A stretch of DNA of 61,500 bases from Methylacidimicrobium tartarophylax (GTDB taxonomy: Bacteria; Verrucomicrobiota; Verrucomicrobiia; Methylacidiphilales; Methylacidiphilaceae): positions 1 through 61,500 of the forward strand of contig NZ_CABFVA020000014.1 of the NCBI RefSeq assembly GCF_902143375.2, written 5' to 3'. This document shows positions 26,513 through 36,782 of the stretch, in pieces; within the stretch, counting starts at the first letter, position 1; each line of letters opens with the position of its first letter. The notes beneath the pieces were generated by a model that was not told where the DNA came from, searched no databases, and saw nothing but the letters and a program-made list of their open reading frames with translations. The translations under genes and the position numbers were made by a program.

Positions 26513-27757
26513 ATGGTTACGTCGCAAGGAGGGAGGCGTGTGGAAACCAATCAAGCCAACCAGTTCCGCCACTCGCGCGAGTCTCTGCTTCTGATTGCGG
26601 AATTAGGCCGTGCGCTCGGGACCGGTGGAGAATCGGAGTCTCTCGTCTATGCTTTGTTAGAAGGCCTGGCGGCGTTACTCCAAGCGTCGAGCATCGCCTT
26701 GCTGTCGCGGGGAGAGGGGGGAGAGGTCGGGGAGATTTGGGGTCGTGGGGAGCCATCGGCAGAGTTGGGGGCGATGGCGAAACGGCGGTGGCAATCGGGG
26801 CGAGAAGGGAGCGGGGGGAAGGAGGTCGAGAGAGAAGGGCCCTGGACCCTTCTGCCGCTGAGCGGGAGTGGCTTTCCCTTCAGCCTTCTTGCGATCTGTC
26901 TTGAGCCAAGCGTAGCTCTCTGTCCTGCCGAGCGCGGTGCGGCTCAAGCGGTCGGGGAAGCCGCGCTGCTCCTGGCGAAGCAGCCGGCTTTCCGAAGCAA
27001 TAGTCGGAAAGCACGCCATCTGGCGGCGGAATTGTTCTCCGCCCACCTCTTTCAGAAGTCACTTTTCCCTCGAATGGCTCCGGCGATCCCCGGGTTCCGC
27101 GTGGCTGCCGCCCACTCGGCGGCCGGAGAATTGAGCGGAGACTTTTACGATCTCCTGCCGATCGATGCACATACGTGCGGCATCCTGGTCGGCGATGTGG
27201 CGGGAAAAGGAATCGCAGCCGCCCTGGTCGGAGGAATGTGTCGCGTCGCGGTGCGTTGCCAAGCCGCTTGCTCGCGCTCTCCCGCAGGGGTGTTGCGTCG
27301 GGTCAACCGCCTGCTGCACGATGATCTTGCCGAGCGTACTCTCGTGGCTATGCTTTACGCAGTCATCGATACGGAAAGTCACGAGATTCGGCTGGCTCGA
27401 GCCGGACAAGAGGAACCCCTGCTTCGGCGGGCTTCCGGAGTCGTCCAGGTTGGGACACCGGGGATGTGTCTGGGGATTGATTCCGGTGAAACCTTCGATG
27501 CGGTTCTGGAGGATGTTTCCCTTTTCTTGGAGCCGGGTGAACTCCTGCTTTTCTACACCGACGGGATGACGGATGTTGTCGGGCCGGGCGGAACCCCGCT
27601 CGACAAGGAAAGACTCGCCGAAATGCTGGACAGGACGGGACCGCGAGGCGCGCAAGCCTCACTAGAGACTCTTTTCCAAGAGTTGGATCTGCTCCGCTCC
27701 CCGGGCGAGCTAGAGGACGACGTGACGCTTGTTGCGCTGGAGCGAGTCGGAAGTTAA
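26513..27757 (+). CDS. PP2C/SpoIIE-type serine phosphatase (RsbU-like) with degenerate GAF-like N-terminus
   Basis: A 414-residue protein. Residues about 25-160 have the size and pattern of a GAF sensor (LLLIAELGRALG, LLEGLAALLQASSIALL). The C-terminal half is a PPM phosphatase domain with metal motifs GELSGDFYDLLP, LVGDVAGKGIAAAL, YTDGMTDV and LEDDVTLVAL. Such proteins dephosphorylate STAS antagonists in partner-switching control of sigma factors. ATG 26513 follows AGGAAAGGA; GTG 26540 after AAGGAGGGAGG is equally good. It is directly upstream of grpE-dnaJ. Confidence 0.9.
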   Translation: MVTSQGGRRVETNQANQFRHSRESLLLIAELGRALGTGGESESLVYALLEGLAALLQASSIALLSRGEGGEVGEIWGRGEPSAELGAMAKRRWQSGREGSGGKEVEREGPWTLLPLSGSGFPFSLLAICLEPSVALCPAERGAAQAVGEAALLLAKQPAFRSNSRKARHLAAELFSAHLFQKSLFPRMAPAIPGFRVAAAHSAAGELSGDFYDLLPIDAHTCGILVGDVAGKGIAAALVGGMCRVAVRCQAACSRSPAGVLRRVNRLLHDDLAERTLVAMLYAVIDTESHEIRLARAGQEEPLLRRASGVVQVGTPGMCLGIDSGETFDAVLEDVSLFLEPGELLLFYTDGMTDVVGPGGTPLDKERLAEMLDRTGPRGAQASLETLFQELDLLRSPGELEDDVTLVALERVGS

Positions 27758-27772
27758 GGTGAGAATTTCTTT

Positions 27773-28366
27773 ATGACATCAGGATTAGGAGAAACCCCGA
27801 TCGTCGAACAGCCCGCGGAGGATCCGCCCGCCTTTTCGGTGGTGAGTCGCGAGCGGATCGATCAGTGGCAGCAGAGATCCCGCGACGCGGACGAGCTGCG
27901 GGACCGACTGCTGCGAACGCTGGCCGAATGGGAGAATGCTCGAAAAAGAATGGCTAAGGAGAAAGAGGATGCCATCCGGTTGGCGAATACGTCTCTTCTC
28001 CACGCTCTTCTTCCCGTGGTCGATAACTTTCTTCTTGGAATGGAAGCGGCGAAGAACGCCACCGATGGCCAGTCGATTGCGAAGGGCATGGAAATGGTCC
28101 TCTCGCAGTTTCAATCGCTGCTTCGAGAGGAAGGGGTAGAGAGGATCGATGCGGTCGGTAAGCTCTTCGATCCTCATCAGCACGAGGCGGCCGGCTTCGT
28201 GGATACGGAGGAGTTCGAGGAGGGAATCGTCGCGACGCAGCAGCGATGTGGTTATCTTTATAAAGGCCGTCTGTTGCGGCCTGCCTTGGTCTATGTCAGC
28301 CGGAAGCCGACCAAGAGCACAGAAGGGCAGCAAGAACGAGAAGAAGCTCATTCGCCGGAATCATGA
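27773..28366 (+). CDS. grpE: Nucleotide exchange factor GrpE
   Basis: A 197-residue DnaK co-chaperone. A long N-terminal coiled coil ([20 protein letters not shown]) precedes the beta-domain that contacts DnaK, with [36 protein letters not shown] and [18 protein letters not shown]. It starts 15 bases after the phosphatase gene and overlaps dnaJ by four bases. No hrcA or dnaK is adjacent and I see no CIRCE element. Confidence 0.95.
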   Translation: MTSGLGETPIVEQPAEDPPAFSVVSRERIDQWQQRSRDADELRDRLLRTLAEWENARKRMAKEKEDAIRLANTSLLHALLPVVDNFLLGMEAAKNATDGQSIAKGMEMVLSQFQSLLREEGVERIDAVGKLFDPHQHEAAGFVDTEEFEEGIVATQQRCGYLYKGRLLRPALVYVSRKPTKSTEGQQEREEAHSPES

Positions 28367-29520
28367 TCTCCCAGCGCGATTACTATGAGATTCTCGGCGT
28401 GGCAAAAGGGGCCAGCGCCGAGGAGATTAAAAAGGCCTACCGCAAGCAGGCATTGAAATATCATCCTGACCGAAATGCGGGGGATCGTGCGGCGGAGGAA
28501 AAATTTAAGGAGTTGAGTAAGGCCTACGATGTGCTCAGCGACTCCGAAAAGCGCGCGGCCTACGACCGTTACGGCCATGCGGCCTTCGAAGCGCAGGGGG
28601 GAGCGACGGCGGCGGGCTTCCACGATCCATTCGAAGTCTTCAAGGAGGTGTTCGGCGGCTCCGGCCTTTTTGGCGAAGGGCTTTTCGGGAGCCTATTCGA
28701 AGAAGCCTTTGGCACCGGGGGAAACAAGCGCTCTCGGCAGGAGAGGGGGGGCGATCTCCGTTGCGATCTGGAAATCGATTTCGAGGAGGCCGCTTTGGGC
28801 TGCGAAAAGCATATTGCCTTTCCCAAGCTCGAGAGCTGTTCGGTCTGTGGAGGCAGCGGAGTCGCCTCCGGCTCCTCCCGCAAGGTCTGTCCGACTTGTC
28901 ACGGTCAGGGCCAAGTCCGGGTGACACGTGGTTTCTTGACCGTCGCCCAGACCTGTCCGCGGTGCCACGGGACCGGGGCCGTCATCGATCGGCCTTGCGC
29001 CTCGTGCCGGGGAGAAGGAAGAGTCAAGCAGACGGCGGAGATGAACATCAAGATTCCCGCCGGCATTGACGATGGTTATCGCCTTCGTCTGGCGGGTTAC
29101 GGAGAAAGCGGCACGGCCGGCGGACCCGGCGGCGATCTCTACGTGGTGGTGCATGTGCGGCGGCACGAGGTTTTCGAACGACAAGGGAACGATCTCTATT
29201 ACGAGATGCCGATCAACTTCGTCCAGGCTGCGCTCGGTGGGGAGGTGACCGTGCCCTGTCTGGTGGGAAAGGTCACTCTCAAGATTCCCGCAGGAACGCA
29301 GAGCGGGCAGATCTTCCGCCTGCGCGGGCGCGGGATCGCCGATGTGCACGGCCGGGGTATTGGTGATCTGCTGGTTCGGGTGGCGATCGAAGTTCCCACG
29401 CGCCTCAATGCGGAGCAGAGGCAAAAACTTGAGGCCTTTGCAGCGAGTTGCAATGCCGATACCCATCCGCAGCAGGAAGGATTCTTGCAACGGGCCAAGC
29501 GGTTTTTCGGGGCGGAATAG
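28363..29520 (+). CDS. dnaJ: Chaperone protein DnaJ
   Basis: A 385-residue type I J-protein. The J domain occupies residues 1-72 with the HPD motif at 34-36. A glycine/phenylalanine-rich linker (about 80-120) is followed by four CxxCxGxG zinc repeats between residues 159 and 219 and two C-terminal substrate-binding domains. It stimulates DnaK ATPase and delivers unfolded clients. The start overlaps the grpE stop (ATGA). Confidence 0.97.
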   Translation: MISQRDYYEILGVAKGASAEEIKKAYRKQALKYHPDRNAGDRAAEEKFKELSKAYDVLSDSEKRAAYDRYGHAAFEAQGGATAAGFHDPFEVFKEVFGGSGLFGEGLFGSLFEEAFGTGGNKRSRQERGGDLRCDLEIDFEEAALGCEKHIAFPKLESCSVCGGSGVASGSSRKVCPTCHGQGQVRVTRGFLTVAQTCPRCHGTGAVIDRPCASCRGEGRVKQTAEMNIKIPAGIDDGYRLRLAGYGESGTAGGPGGDLYVVVHVRRHEVFERQGNDLYYEMPINFVQAALGGEVTVPCLVGKVTLKIPAGTQSGQIFRLRGRGIADVHGRGIGDLLVRVAIEVPTRLNAEQRQKLEAFAASCNADTHPQQEGFLQRAKRFFGAE

Positions 29521-29536
29521 CCCGACCCATTCGGGA

Positions 29537-30292
29537 TCAGCTCAGGGGAAGAGGGATTCCCCGCTGCTGAAGAAAGACGCTAAGGTCGGAAGGAAACGGG
29601 GAGGCAATATTCACCTCCCTCCCTTGCCAGCGGAAAGAGAGGCGTGAGGCATGCAGCGCGTGGCGGGCGAGACAGAGCTGCTCCGCGAGTTCGGGACTCC
29701 AGCCCTGGGCGGCAAACTGAAGGAAAAACTTCGGGTCGGGTCCATAGATCTTGTCGCCGACGATCGGATGGCGAATGGCGGAGAGATGCACCCGGATCTG
29801 GTGAAGACGTCCGGTTTTCGGAAAAGCGCGGAGCAGGCTGATCTCTTCCCCGGAGAAGACAGAGCGCACGACCGTGATCGCCGGCGTCCCCTCCTGACGT
29901 ATCCCTTGGCGAATGGCAACCGGATTCTCCTCGGAAATTCCGATATAACCCAACGGGGCGTCGATCTGAAGAAATTCGCAAGCCAGCTTTCCCCAGACAA
30001 TCGCCAGATACTCCTTTTCGATCAGCCTTCTTTCCATCAGCCGGCCGAACGAGGAGGCCGCCGCCGCATCTTTGCCAACGAGTACTAAGCCGCTGGTTTC
30101 TCGATCGAGCCGGTTGGCCAGAAAGAACGAGGATCCTCTCCTTTCCTTGGCAAGCCAGCTGAGCAGGCTCGGGCGGTCATTCCGACGCGTCGGATGAGAG
30201 AGCAGGAAAGGAGGCTTGTCGACGACGAGGAAGTCATCGCTCTCAAAAACGATGCGCGGTTCGTAAGGAGGTTCCAAGATTCCTGGCTGCAT
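29537..30292 (-). CDS. RluA/RluD-family pseudouridine synthase
   Basis: A 251-residue RluA-family synthase. The catalytic aspartate is in ANRLDRETSGLVLVGK; other motifs are FLVVDKPPFLLSHP, KEYLAIVWG, PKTGRLHQIRVHLSA, HPIVGDKIYG and ARHALHASRL. There is no N-terminal S4 domain, so rRNA position and target (rRNA or tRNA) cannot be assigned. ATG 30292 is used; the longer frame overlaps dinG. It follows dinG by 26 bases and converges on dnaJ. Confidence 0.9.
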   Translation of the reverse strand: MQPGILEPPYEPRIVFESDDFLVVDKPPFLLSHPTRRNDRPSLLSWLAKERRGSSFFLANRLDRETSGLVLVGKDAAAASSFGRLMERRLIEKEYLAIVWGKLACEFLQIDAPLGYIGISEENPVAIRQGIRQEGTPAITVVRSVFSGEEISLLRAFPKTGRLHQIRVHLSAIRHPIVGDKIYGPDPKFFLQFAAQGWSPELAEQLCLARHALHASRLSFRWQGREVNIASPFPSDLSVFLQQRGIPLPLS

Positions 30293-30318
30293 GCTGCGGT
30301 CCGGGCGAGATCCTGAAC

Positions 30319-32357
30319 TTAGCCGATCGGGGGATCCCGGTCGAGAATCTCTACCGGGCAATCGGGAAGAACGCCGAAGAAAGAGCGACCATACCTCTTG
30401 GTCAGGATGCGGGAATCGAGGATCGCGATCGTACCCCGGTCTTCCCGGCTCCGGATCAGCCGACCGATTCCTTGACGAAATTTCAGGAGCGCTTCCGGGA
30501 GAAAATAGGAGAGGAACGGGTCGCTCCCCGCAGCCTGCAACCGTTCCGCCCTCGCCCGGGCCAGTGGATGGTCCGGTGTTCCAAAGGGGAGTCGAGTGAG
30601 GATCACGCACGAAAGGGCTTCTCCCGGGACATCCACCCCTTGCCAGAAGCTGTCCGTCCCAAAGAGGACTGCTCCGGGAGAGGATCGAAAGCGCTCCAAG
30701 AGGCTGTGCCGGTCGACGATCCCGTCGTGGACGAGAAGCGGGAAGCCCTTCTCCTCAAAGAACGGCGCAAGCCGGGAGGCAAGGCTGAGCAGCGTTCTTC
30801 GATTCGTAAAGAGGACGAAAGCCGATCCGCGGCTTTGAGTGGTGAAATAGCGGATCCACGCTTCCAGGGCCGCTTCATAGCCGGCGGTCTCCGAGGGGTC
30901 GGGGATCCCGCTGGGGACGCAGACTTTCATCTGCCGCACGTAGTCGAAGGAGGAGTCGAGAACGAGAGTGCGCGGCTCGCGGAGGCCGAGTCTCTTTTGG
31001 AAGTAGTGAAAGCTTCCTCCGATGGTAAGCGTTGCGCTGGTGAAGACGAGCGAGCGTTCTCCTTGGTAGAGCAGTCGTTCGAGCAGCGGGGCGACCGACA
31101 GGGGCACAGCGGCCAGACGGGTTCCTTCCGGAGAGTCGCCATCCTGGACCTCGACCCAGTAGACGTGATCGGGAAGGGACTGGTCGAGGAAAGCGGCGAA
31201 AGCGGCTCGCAGGCTGACGGTCTTCCGAGCGTGATCCTCAATCTCGCGCTTGAGATCGCGATCGGTAGCCTCTGCGGCTGCGTCCTGAATCGCCTCGGCG
31301 AGCTCTGCCAAGGGTGCATCCAGGACGTTCGGCACCAGACCGTCCCGGAGGATGCGGACTTCTCGACTCTTGGAGTCGCTCACCGCGGCGCGCAAGCGCT
31401 CGAAGAGCGAGGTGAGAACGGTGAGAGCCTCCTTGGTCTTTTGGATCGAATCGCTCGCCCGCAGCAAGGGGAGAAGTCCCCGCCCGGTTCGAGGATGGTA
31501 GAGTCTTTGCAAGAGAGATCTCGTCTGTCCTTCCGAGAGGGAGAGGCCGAGATGCCGGGCTGCGACGGTCTCGACTTGGTGGGCTTCGTCGAAAATGACA
31601 AAATCCTTGGCGAAAGAGAGATCTTCGCTTGGATCGGAACCGAGTCCGCCGGCCAAGAGAGAGAAGAAGAGCGCATGGTTGACGATCGTAAGGTCGGCCT
31701 CGGCACTCTGGTCTCGGAGCCGTTGATAGAAGCAGCGCGGATTGTCCTGGCAGCTCCTCGCGGTGCAGAGTTGCGGCTCGGAGCAGAGCCGACTCCAAAG
31801 GCGAGGCTCCGGAGGAGGATCGAGTTCTTCCCAGCAGCCGGTCGTGGTCTCGAAGGACCAGCGGGCGATCCGGCTGATCTCCTCGGTTTCTCGTAAAGCA
31901 AAAAGATCTCCCCCATAGCGGAGCGCCTGGTCGATCCGTCGAGGACAAAAGTAGTTCCTCCTCCCTTTGAGAAGAACCACGCTGAACGAGTCGGACAGGG
32001 TGCGGAGGAGGAGAGGCAGATCCCGGCCAAAGAGCTGCGCTTGAAGGTTGAGCGTATGGGTGGAGATGACGCCGTGCTGACCCAAGTTGCGTGCACAGCG
32101 AAGAGCGGGGAAAAGATAGGCGAGGCTCTTGCCTGTCCCCGTACCCGCTTCGACCGCTAAAACCGTCTTCTCCGAGAGCGCTTCGGCCACCGCGCGCGCC
32201 ATCTGCGCCTGCTGGGGTCGGAATTCGAAGTGACGTGCGGAGGAAAGAGGGCCGCGAGGAGAGAAGAACTCCTCCGCCTCATCGGCAGGGGAGAGGTGCG
32301 AATCGGCTGGGGATCGGGAGCAGCGGCCGTTCCTTTCCGAGCCGGAGGAGGAAGGTT

Positions 32358-32367
<10 letters not shown>
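30319..32367 (-). CDS. dinG: DinG/XPD-family ATP-dependent DNA helicase
   Basis: A 682-residue superfamily 2 helicase. The Walker A motif is AGTGTGKSLAY (residues 74-84) and the DEAH box IFDEAHQ is near 260. Cysteines 141, 201, 206 and 212 lie in the expected iron-sulfur domain between them. C-terminal motifs include LVFTSATL, FGTDSFWQGVDVPG and RQGIGRLIRS. It unwinds damaged DNA or R-loops. The start overlaps the dapL stop by ten bases, so dapL, dinG and the pseudouridine synthase form one unit. Confidence 0.92.
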
Positions 32368-33599
<1,232 letters not shown>

Positions 33600-33689
33600 A
33601 GGCTTCTGGTATCTGTATCTTCGTCCTTCTTTTTACGGGGCGGGCGAGGTAAAGGCAATCGCCGCGCGCATTCCTACCCCGCCTGTCTG

Positions 33690-33844
33690 GCCTGCATATC
33701 TCACAAGCGATCTCCTGCGGCTTGCGAAATGGACCTGCTTGCTTCGTTGCGCCTTGCATCCAGGCCCATCCGCCGCGCCTCGGGTACGAACTTTGTGAGA
33801 CAGGCAGGCTGGCAAGCCGCAGGAGAAAGGTTGTGGGAAATGGC
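33690..33844 (+). repeat. Dispersed palindromic repeat, composite copy R3
   Basis: Two joined pieces. Positions 33690-33809 are a type A copy (ends GCCTGCATATCTCACAAG and CTTTGTGAGACAGGCAGGC) that has lost the apex: after GCTTCGTTG the sequence jumps to CGCCTTGCATCCAGG, omitting the GGTTTTCC...AAAACC hairpin. Positions 33811-33844 are the left end of a type B copy in inverse orientation (GCAAGCCGCAGGAGAAAG, ending in GGGAAATGGC). It lies between divergent genes, upstream of the secreted paralogue pair. Confidence 0.85.
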
Positions 33845-33905
33845 GGCTGGATCTGCTGGTTGGGATTCTCGGGCTTGGTCTGCTACGCTCTGCGGCGGAA
33901 GATTC

Positions 33906-34673
33906 ATGTCGACCGTCACCCTGCTTTCCCGCCGGCTGCGAGCCTCTCGTCACCGGCTTTTTGCGCCGGTGGCACTCGTCTTGTTCCTTGCCGCTTTTGC
34001 TCTAAGCCCCCCGGCCCGCGCCCAGGAGTTGCCGATCCAGATCGTTTGGGTCCGTCAATATTACACGCTCTTTCTCGCGAAGTCGCGCTCCGGAGGGGGG
34101 CCTCTCCAACCCTATGTTCGCTGCCTGGTCTATCTCCAATTCCGGAATTGGGGACCTCCGCAGCGAGTGCCCATGGGGCATGGCGAGAGGCCCGACTACC
34201 CGAATATCCGATTTCGGGTTTGGCGGAATCAGGTGCCGATTCCTTTCCAAAGACACGTGATTCCCCGCTTGGGAGCGCAGGATTTGTACGAAGTCAACTT
34301 TGCCGCGGGGGAGAGCGTTCGCGTCACCTACGACTATGTCGAGCAGGTCTTGAGCCACAATCCGGAGGAGAAGGTCGATGTGTTCGAGGATACCTGGGGG
34401 TTCGAAGGGTATCGGCCGCCCCTGGAGGATTGGTGGATCGTGGTCGAGCTGGGAAAGATGTATACGCAGTATCAAGCATCTCCCGGTTTCGGGCAGAGTC
34501 CTGCGACACCGGCGCTTCCGTATCAGACCTTTTTCAACCGGATCTTCCGGGTTTCCCCGCATGGTTACCAGAGCCGGGGAACCGAGATCTGGTGGCGCTT
34601 TCAGGATGTGGGAGAGGAGAGGATGCATTCGTTCCCGAAGTTGCGGGTCGAGTGGCAGGCCTGGTACCGCTAG
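33906..34673 (+). CDS. Uncharacterised secreted protein, first of a tandem paralogue pair
   Basis: A 255-residue protein with a signal peptide (basic start, then LFAPVALVLFLAAFALS, cleavage near ARA/QELP). I do not recognise the family. Strongly shared with the next gene: FRVWRN, YVEQVL, DVFEDTWGF, RPPLE, RIFRV and EWQAWYR at the C-terminus. The two proteins align end to end without large gaps. Many Trp, Tyr and Pro residues and no cysteine in the mature part suggest a beta-rich extracytoplasmic domain. ATG 33906 opens the signal peptide. The gene lies about 60 bases after repeat R3. Confidence 0.75.
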   Translation: MSTVTLLSRRLRASRHRLFAPVALVLFLAAFALSPPARAQELPIQIVWVRQYYTLFLAKSRSGGGPLQPYVRCLVYLQFRNWGPPQRVPMGHGERPDYPNIRFRVWRNQVPIPFQRHVIPRLGAQDLYEVNFAAGESVRVTYDYVEQVLSHNPEEKVDVFEDTWGFEGYRPPLEDWWIVVELGKMYTQYQASPGFGQSPATPALPYQTFFNRIFRVSPHGYQSRGTEIWWRFQDVGEERMHSFPKLRVEWQAWYR

Positions 34674-34693
34674 CGCGGAGGAACGCCGAGGCC

Positions 34694-35440
34694 ATGGTTT
34701 CGGGAATCCGCGGAGGGAGCAGGCTTCGTTCCCCCCCAATTTCTCCTGCGCTGATCCCTTTGGCGCTGCTCTGTTTCCTATGGTGCGGAGGACGAACGGC
34801 GCCCGCTCAGGGCAGGTGGGTTCAGTTGGTTTGGGCGCTTCAATCCTATACCGTCTTCCTTCGGGAAGTTCAATCCGGTGACGATCCGTGGCGGCCTGCG
34901 GTACGGTGCCTAGTCTCTCTTCAGCTGTACAACTGGGGCCCCGATCAATCCTTCACGATGAGCCACGCCGAGGTTCCGCAATATCCGACCATGGCATTTC
35001 GCGTCTGGCGCAATCACCGGCCCATTCCCTCCCGAAAGCTGGGATCGGACGACTACTTCACCGTTTCTGCCTCTTCCGGCGAGAAGGTGAGGATCTCCTA
35101 CGAGTATGTCGAGCAGGTCCTTCCGGCCGATCCGGCGGCGAAGATCGACGTTTTCGAGGATACCTGGGGTTTTACCGGTTTCCGTCCGCCTCTCGAAGAG
35201 TTGCAGGTAGCCGTCGATCTCGGCCCGATGTACGCGGACTACCGGGCGTTCCCCGCCTTTGGACGGAATCCCGCAATTCCGGCTTATTCCTACGAGGAGT
35301 TTTTTCTCCGGATCTTTCGCGTCTTCCCGCCGGGTTATCGGATGCGCGGGAGGGAAGTCTGGTGGCGCATTCACAATGGAGCTCCTCATCTCACCTCGGC
35401 CTCGCGCCTTCGCATCGAGTGGCGGGCTTGGTATCGGTAG
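34694..35440 (+). CDS. Uncharacterised secreted protein, second of a tandem paralogue pair
   Basis: A 248-residue paralogue of the upstream protein, 20 bases away in the same direction. A signal peptide (SPALIPLALLCFLWCGG) precedes a mature start near APAQGRW. Shared blocks: RCLVSLQLYNWGPDQS, FRVWRN, YEYVEQVLPADP, DVFEDTWGFTGFRPPLEE, FFLRIFRVFPPGY, EVWWRI and RIEWRAWYR. No catalytic signature is evident. Co-expression of the pair suggests a heteromeric or functionally split exported complex (inference). The function is unknown. Confidence 0.75.
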   Translation: MVSGIRGGSRLRSPPISPALIPLALLCFLWCGGRTAPAQGRWVQLVWALQSYTVFLREVQSGDDPWRPAVRCLVSLQLYNWGPDQSFTMSHAEVPQYPTMAFRVWRNHRPIPSRKLGSDDYFTVSASSGEKVRISYEYVEQVLPADPAAKIDVFEDTWGFTGFRPPLEELQVAVDLGPMYADYRAFPAFGRNPAIPAYSYEEFFLRIFRVFPPGYRMRGREVWWRIHNGAPHLTSASRLRIEWRAWYR

Positions 35441-35468
35441 GGAGGGGACTCCGACCATCTGTCGTCGG

Positions 35469-35819
35469 TCAGCGCCAAAGCCGGTAAGCGGCGTAGAGAA
35501 GAAAAACCGCGAAAGCCCGTTTGGCGTAGACCGCCGGGATCGCTTGAATGAAGAGGGAGCCGAGGGCGGCGCCCGCCGCCCCGGAGAGGGCGATCACCGC
35601 AAAGAGGTTCCAGTCGATCTGCTTGAGGGTAAAATTTGTGAGGCTGCCTGCCAGGGCGATCGGCAGGATGAGGGCGAGCGAAGTTCCGACCGCGGTATGA
35701 TAGGGTACCGCAAAGGAGAGGATCAGGATCGGGACGAGGATCGAGCCTCCGCCGATTCCGAAGCAGCCGCTGGCAAAACCGGCAACCAGGCCCAGCAGGG
35801 CGAGAGCGAGCAAGTGCAT
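35469..35819 (-). CDS. Half-size TauE/SafE (DUF81) family membrane protein
   Basis: A 116-residue membrane protein with about four helices. It begins MHLLALALLGLVAGFASGC and continues FGIGGGSILVPIL and HTAVGTSLALILPIALAGS, the motif set of one TauE/SafE repeat. Full family members have two inverted repeats (about 250 residues) and export sulfite or sulfoacetate-type anions; a single repeat would need to dimerise. The start codon overlaps the divergent miaA GTG by six bases. Confidence 0.8.
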   Translation of the reverse strand: MHLLALALLGLVAGFASGCFGIGGGSILVPILILSFAVPYHTAVGTSLALILPIALAGSLTNFTLKQIDWNLFAVIALSGAAGAALGSLFIQAIPAVYAKRAFAVFLLYAAYRLWR

Positions 35820-36740
35820 GGTCAAGAGATAGGAGGCTGGATCGCCCGGGTCGAGCCCGGCGAGCCGCTTTTTATCGTCGGCTCGACGGGTGTGGGAAAA
35901 ACGGATCTGGCGCATGCGGTCGCTGAGAGGTCTGCGGCGTGGATCCTCTCCATGGATTCGATGCAGGTCTACCGGGGACTCGATCGAGGGACGGCAAAAC
36001 CCTCCCGGGAGGAGCGGGTTCGCTTTTCCTATGGAGGGGTGGATCTCGTGGATTGGCGCGAGCCCTTTTCCGTCGCGCAATATCGGGAACACGCCCATGC
36101 TTTCTTGAAAGCCTGCACGAGCCAGGGGCGCCCGATCATTGTGGTGGGAGGGACCGGCCTCTACTACCGCAGCATGGTGCAAGGTCTCTGCCAGGCGCCT
36201 CCGGGAAATGCCCTTCTTCGACAGGAACTGGAGGCGCTCTCCACCGCCGAGCTTGGGGGGCGGCTTCAGGCGATCGATCCGGGAGCGGCCGCCCGCATCG
36301 ACCTGTGCAACCCCAGGCGCCTGATTCGAGCGATCGAGGTCAAGGAAACGACGGGCATCTCTCTCTTGGATTGGCAGAAAGAGACGACACGACCCTTGCT
36401 GGCGCGCCATCGCACGCTTTGGGTGGAGCGGCCGCTTGCAGCGTTGCGCGAGCGGATCGCCGCGCGGGTCCGTAAAATGCTGGCCTCCGGGTGGATCGAG
36501 GAGGTGGCGGACCGTCTGCGCGAGGGGGGGGCGGCAACCCTTTCCCGCTGCCCGGCCATCGGTTATGCCTCGATCGCGCAATTCCTGGTTCAGGGAGGGA
36601 GCCGGACGACACTCGAGGAAACGATTGCTCGGGACACCTTCCGGTACGCACGGAAGCAGTTGACTTGGTTTCGGAAAGAGGCTACGGTCAGTCAACATGT
36701 GATATTTGAAGAGCATGGTCCTCTTCCCCGAGTTCTCTAG
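35814..36740 (+). CDS. miaA: tRNA dimethylallyltransferase
   Basis: A 308-residue enzyme adding a dimethylallyl group to N6 of A37 in tRNAs reading U-starting codons. The P-loop is GSTGVGKT (residues 23-30), then LSMDSMQVYRGLDRGTAKP, IIVVGGTGLYYRSMVQG, RRLIRAIEV and RKQLTWFRK. GTG 35814 is the only plausible in-frame start close to the domain but has no clear ribosome site and overlaps the divergent TauE start. The gene leads a miaA-hflX-radC-lpxA series. Confidence 0.92.
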   Translation: MHGQEIGGWIARVEPGEPLFIVGSTGVGKTDLAHAVAERSAAWILSMDSMQVYRGLDRGTAKPSREERVRFSYGGVDLVDWREPFSVAQYREHAHAFLKACTSQGRPIIVVGGTGLYYRSMVQGLCQAPPGNALLRQELEALSTAELGGRLQAIDPGAAARIDLCNPRRLIRAIEVKETTGISLLDWQKETTRPLLARHRTLWVERPLAALRERIAARVRKMLASGWIEEVADRLREGGAATLSRCPAIGYASIAQFLVQGGSRTTLEETIARDTFRYARKQLTWFRKEATVSQHVIFEEHGPLPRVL

Positions 36741-36782
36741 TACGAATCATCCCTCCCTTGGCAAGATCGTTACTCTTGCTGG

